Source: Vibrio variabilis
GTDB taxonomy: Bacteria > Pseudomonadota > Gammaproteobacteria > Enterobacterales > Vibrionaceae
Length of the DNA stretch: 37,145 bases
Reading direction: 5' to 3'
Assembly: GCF_003263785.1 (NCBI RefSeq)
Contig: NZ_JYJK01000101.1
Coordinates: 1-37,145 of the forward strand
Below the pieces are notes generated by a model. That model worked only from the letters and a program-made list of their open reading frames with translations. It did not search any database and was not told the origin of the DNA. The translations under genes were made by a program, and so were the position numbers. How positions within the stretch are numbered: position 1 is the first letter of the stretch; each line of letters begins with the position of its first letter. Of this stretch, positions 33,566 to 37,145 are shown piece after piece.

Positions 33566-36027
33566 CTAGGCACCTTCAGGCTCGTCGCTCGCGTCCTCTA
33601 GTAAAGGTTCGCTTTGATGCACACTTTCTTGAATGGTGAGGCGCACTTCTGGGTAAAGCAGACCGTACAGTAGACTCGCTAGATTCTCGGTTGCCGCGAT
33701 GTCGCAGTTGCCATCACTGTCGAGGTATCCTTGCTCTTTCAGAGTGCTGAACAGGGCAGCAAACACACCTTTATCAAAGAACTCTGGCGCGTTAATGCTG
33801 TGCAGACGACCAAGGCGCTGAGCGATGTCTTGACTCTTCTGCTCAAGATCGCGTTTACCAAGCTCTGGGTAGCAGGCTAGTAGGTTCAATGAAATCGCAT
33901 AGCGCTGCAGGGTTTCTGAAATGGTGCGACCGAGTAGCATCAGTGTTTGAGTGTTCGATTGGTTCATCGATACCACGCCTTGCTCAACAATCACTAGCTC
34001 TTGTCTCGTCAGTTCATCGACAATGCTATCGACGACCGATTCCAATTCGCTCTCTTCAATGCTTAAGAACAGCTCTTTTTTCAGGAATGGGTAGAGCTTG
34101 CGGACATTGTACTGGATTTGTTCAAGCGATAGCTTGTGCTGACGGATCAGCATCTGCGCGATTAGTGATGGCAGCGCAAACAGGTGAATAATGTTATTGC
34201 GATAGTAGGTCATCAAGATGGACTGATGGCGATCGAGCGAGATAATGTCGCCCAAGGTATCAGATTCAATCACAAACTTATCCAGAGACTCAGCGTGTGC
34301 AACCAGCTCTTCCGCAGAAGCATCTGGTAGCGTGCATGTCTTCGAGTAAGGCACCTTTTCAAGCAGTGACAGATAACAATTGATCTGATTGACCAAGCTG
34401 TCACGAGACAACGCGCGTTGTCGCGATGCTAACAGCGCGGTCGCGCACAAGGTTAGGGCGTTGGCTGCGGCAGCGTCATTGATGTTGGTCATCATCTTGG
34501 TGGCAAGGTCATTCACTGCAGGAGCTAGCCATTGAGGTTTGCTGGTGCCCATCGGGTCAATATCTTGGGTCCAATTTGGCGCCGCCTCGTTGAGATACTG
34601 ATTCAGTGGGATTGGTTCGCCAAAGTTGACGTAGCCTTGGCCGAAGTTACGTAACTTACGCAGTGTTTTGAGCACCTGACCCGCGTTCTCTTTTTCTTTG
34701 CGCTTACCGCGCAGTTCTTTCGCGTAAGTGCTCACTTCCATAACGTGTTCATAGCCGATGTATACCGGCACGAGGGTAACTGGGCGGTTTAGACCGCGCA
34801 GCATCGCTTGGATAGTCATGGCCAGCATGCCCGTTTTGGCTTGCAATAGACGACCTGTACGTGAGCGACCACCCTCACTGAAGTATTCAACGGAGTAGCC
34901 TTTGGCAAACAGTTCAGCAAGATACTCACGGAAAATCGTCGAGTAAAGTTTGTTGCCTTTGAAGCTGCGACGAATAAAGAACGCACCACCACGGCGGAAG
35001 ATAGGGCCTGCCGGGAAGAAGTTCAGATTAATGCCCGCTGCGATATGTGGCGGTACCATGCCTTCTTTATAAAGTACGTACGACAGTAGCAGGTAATCCA
35101 TATGGCTGCGGTGACACGGTACGTAGACAATCTCGTGACCGTCTTGTGCCAGACGACGTACCGTCGAGGCATTGCTGACATTGATGCTTGATAGAGCTTG
35201 TTCCAAAGCCAAGTGAGGACATGGTCACCACTTTTTACTAGCTTGTAGGAGAAGTCCGCGGCGATCTCATCCATGATTTGCTGCGCTTCTTTGCGCGCTT
35301 TCTCTTCCGGTACGTTGTTGCTCTGCGCGTGATCTTTGATCGCTTGCTCAATCACTTGCGAGTTCAACAGACGGTGGAACAATACTTGGCGGTTAGGCAG
35401 GTTGGGACCTGATGCCGCGAGTTTCTGGCGAGAGAAGTGGATACGCGCTACGCGCGCCAGCTTGTGGGCGATAGACTCATCGGTGCCGTGTGAGTCAGCC
35501 ATATAGCGCAGCGAGACCACTGGGCTAAAGCGCACCATACAATCGCGGCCAGAGGCCAACACAGCCTTGGTCTTTTGCAGGCCATTCATTGGCTGCAAAT
35601 AAGGTTTAGGCGTCTCTTCTTTGCCGGGTTTGCGTCCCCACAACACAGTCGTTGGAATCACTTGTACGTCGAGCGTTGGGTCTTTCTCGTGCTCTTTAAG
35701 TAGGTCTGAGAACAGAGCAATAGACTCGCTTGGGACATGCTGGTCGCTATTAATCAAGGTAGGTCTTGATGCAATGAACACAAAGCGATCACGTTCCTCG
35801 CCATTAAGCACGATCGGCTCGAGTGGATCTGGCAGCCCTACCGCAATAGCTTGCTTTTGTAGAGTGAGCAGATCAACGTTTGAGCTGAAGGGCAGTGCAT
35901 ACACCACAGGCTTCGAGATATCGATGTTGTGGTCTTCGATGGGGTTAGATGGAATCGCCGTCCCTTTTACTAGCACCGACATGGGCAGTTTTATAAAGGA
36001 ACGGAACAGTGATTGTCCTGAAGACAT
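33566..36027 (-). CDS. plsB: Glycerol-3-phosphate acyltransferase (frame broken near 35187)
   Basis: An inner-membrane enzyme that acylates glycerol-3-phosphate at sn-1, the first step of phospholipid synthesis. Acyltransferase motifs: PCHRSHMDYLLLSY (HX4D), GPIFRRGGAFFIRRSF, EGGRSRTGRLLQAKTGML and VPVYIGYEHVME. The frame breaks after WNKLYQ: one extra coding-strand G gives YQGINVSNASTVRRLAQDG and restores an 820-aa protein (E. coli PlsB is 807). The acidic C-terminus ends SDEPEGA. Divergent from lexA across 283 nt, as near the E. coli plsB-dgkA-lexA region but without dgkA. Confidence 0.96.
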
Positions 36028-36130
36028 AAAGGTTCACAGCCTCAATTTGTTCAAAGAAACAATGCCGAGGGGTAATCATAGAATTACTATGTTACAGATA
36101 AATCCTAGACATTAAATTTAGCGCGCGGCA

Positions 36131-36136
36131 AGCATA
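36131..36136 (-). promoter_or_regulatory. Candidate extended -10 for plsB
   Basis: On the minus strand TATGCT is preceded by TGG, an extended -10 pattern, about 105 nt before the plsB start. No good -35 is seen, consistent with an extended -10 promoter. Confidence 0.35.
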
Positions 36137-36250
36137 CCAGAAACTGGTCTTACCTTTTATCAAAAAAAGCATCTAGCCGTCGAATTAAGATTCATCACAC
36201 CACTGTGATTAGTTATGGTGCCAACTTGCTAAAAAAACAACCAATTATCG

Positions 36251-36278
36251 TTGCAATTGGCTAATTACTGGATATACT
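36251..36278 (+). promoter_or_regulatory. lexA promoter
   Basis: TTGCAA and TATACT are separated by 16 nt. The -10 lies within the first LexA box, which explains autorepression. Confidence 0.75.
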
Positions 36279-36283
36279 CACAG
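36268..36283. promoter_or_regulatory. LexA box 1 of lexA
   Basis: CTG-N10-CAG (CTGGATATACTCACAG) fits the gammaproteobacterial SOS box and covers the -10. Confidence 0.8.
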
Positions 36284-36287
36284 TTAA

Positions 36288-36303
36288 CTGTATAAACAGA
36301 CAG
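36288..36303. promoter_or_regulatory. LexA box 2 of lexA
   Basis: CTGTATAAACAGACAG fits CTGT-N8-ACAG. It lies 20 nt from box 1, about two helical turns, and 7 nt before the ATG. Two tandem boxes also control E. coli lexA. Confidence 0.85.
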
Positions 36304-36310
36304 GTGATGT

Positions 36311-36934
36311 ATGAAGCCGCTAACGCCCCGACAACAGCAGGTTTTTGATTTAATCAAAGCCAAGATAGACGATGTAGGTATGCCACCTACACGCGCCGAA
36401 ATCGCCAAGGAACTTGGGTTCCGCTCAGCGAATGCGGCCGAAGAACACCTAAAAGCCCTCGCTCGTAAAAAAGCGATTGAGATTATTCCTGGCGCCTCGC
36501 GCGGGATCCGTATCTTGCTTGAGCAAGAGCCAGCGAACGAAGACCAAGGCTTGCCTTTGATTGGTCAAGTTGCAGCGGGTGAGCCGATTTTGGCGCAAGA
36601 GCACGTTGAAGCTCACTACCAAGTCGATCCGGGTATGTTTAAGCCTCAAGCTGACTTCTTACTTCGCGTTAACGGCGAGAGTATGAAGGACATCGGTATT
36701 ATGGATGGCGATTTACTCGCGGTACATAAAACGCAAGACGTTCGCGACGGACAAGTGGTCGTAGCGCGCGTGGACGAAGACGTGACCGTGAAACGTTTGG
36801 AGCGCAAAGGGGCAACCGTACTGCTGCATGCTGAAAATGAAGAGTTTTCACCCATTGAAGTGGATTTGACGGCACAGCACCTTGCGATTGAAGGTATTGC
36901 GGTAGGCATTATTCGCAACACAGATTGGATGTAA
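36311..36934 (+). CDS. lexA: SOS repressor LexA
   Basis: Represses DNA-damage genes until RecA filaments stimulate self-cleavage. The 207-aa frame is intact. It has an N-terminal winged helix-turn-helix (about 1-65; PPTRAEIAKELGFRSANAAEEH), cleavage site Ala89-Gly90 in VAAGEP, and the Ser124 (NGESMKD) and Lys161 (VTVKRL) dyad. Two LexA boxes overlap its promoter. Divergent from plsB. Confidence 0.98.
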   Translation: MKPLTPRQQQVFDLIKAKIDDVGMPPTRAEIAKELGFRSANAAEEHLKALARKKAIEIIPGASRGIRILLEQEPANEDQGLPLIGQVAAGEPILAQEHVEAHYQVDPGMFKPQADFLLRVNGESMKDIGIMDGDLLAVHKTQDVRDGQVVVARVDEDVTVKRLERKGATVLLHAENEEFSPIEVDLTAQHLAIEGIAVGIIRNTDWM

Positions 36935-37094
36935 TGCCTCGCGGCGGTGCGGTCATCCTTGGTCGTCCGCCGATTTTCCACGATTAAATTGACTAAATTG
37001 TAGAAAAAATACCCATCTCTACTCCCCACAGTGCTCACTTTCTGGTATGTTTCGCACCCTTGTATTGATAAGGGTATCGAGAAGGAGAGGAATT

Positions 37095-37145
37095 GTGGAA
37101 GCTTGCCCACTGTGTTCGGGACAATCCGTCCACCATTACCATAGT
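37095..37145 (+). CDS. 5' end of a putative zinc-ribbon SAM methyltransferase gene (cut by the window)
   Basis: A GTG at 37095 preceded by GGAGAGG at good spacing opens a frame MEACPLCSGQSVHHYHS that runs off the window. The CPLC pair and spacing resemble the N-terminus of class I SAM-dependent methyltransferases that begin with a zinc-ribbon (CPLC...C..C). Only 17 codons are visible, so the family call is tentative; the start is well supported. The 160-nt gap before it shows no strong lexA terminator, only a weak CGGCGG/CCGCCG pair. Confidence 0.5.
   Translation, partial: MEACPLCSGQSVHHYHS

Noticed and set aside
1..37145. Mobile elements, prophage, integron or CRISPR array
   Set aside because: No transposase, integrase (other than XerC), att-like repeats, or regularly spaced repeats were found; the only tandem repeat is within ftsY.

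Overview
The window looks like a stretch of a Vibrio chromosome (Vibrionaceae, Gammaproteobacteria), about 47-48 % GC by eye, and almost entirely conserved housekeeping DNA. The evidence is product-level resemblance to known enterobacterial and Vibrio proteins plus gene order: hemCDXY divergent from cyaA, cyaY/lptM/lysA/dapF/DUF484/xerC/yigB, pldB-yigL divergent from rhtB, an EAL-HDOD protein beside rhtB, rsmD-yhhL divergent from ftsY-ftsE-ftsX, then rpoH, glpE-glpG, ubiC-ubiA, plsB and lexA. I see no insertion sequence, prophage, integron or CRISPR array. The left end starts inside a 23S-5S spacer, so it may be a contig edge at an rRNA operon.

Layout. 1-404: 5S rRNA, tRNA-Ser(UGA) and terminator. 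0.5-1.5 kb: APH/ecdysteroid-kinase-like phosphotransferase. 1.6-5.6 kb (-): haem operon hemC-hemD-hemX-hemY. 6.0-13.6 kb (+): cyaA, lptM, lysA, dapF, DUF484, xerC and yigB, with cyaY on the minus strand. 13.6-21.3 kb: tapT-like gene, COG3650 lipoprotein, EVE protein, yigL, pldB, rhtB, EAL-HDOD gene, amidohydrolase lipoprotein and yhhM-like gene. 21.3-23.9 kb is the least conserved part: a small DUF4145-like protein, an AT-rich interval with two candidate microproteins and a CRP-like site, yhhN and yecH. 23.9-28.6 kb: yhgN, yhhL-rsmD (-), ftsY-ftsE-ftsX (+). 28.6-37.1 kb: rpoH, an intergenic region dense in GATC and DnaA boxes, glpE-glpG, a FliL-like secreted protein, ubiC-ubiA, plsB (-), lexA (+) and the start of a methyltransferase-like gene.

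A technical feature dominates interpretation. At least seventeen apparent single-base losses, all in short homopolymers (usually G or C runs), break otherwise normal genes, among them essential ones (hemC, hemD, ftsY, ftsE, ubiA, plsB). Adding one base at each site restores the family sequence. I read these as sequencing or assembly undercalls, not pseudogenes, and annotate the genes as single CDSs with the break given.

The observations most worth a second look are: the 29806-30141 region between rpoH and glpE (nine GATC sites plus several DnaA-box-like 9-mers); a 26-codon ORF at 22026-22106 with promoter, Shine-Dalgarno and terminator signals; a 58-codon hydrophobic ORF downstream of a CRP-like palindrome; and several convergent gene pairs whose stop codons are built into shared hairpins.
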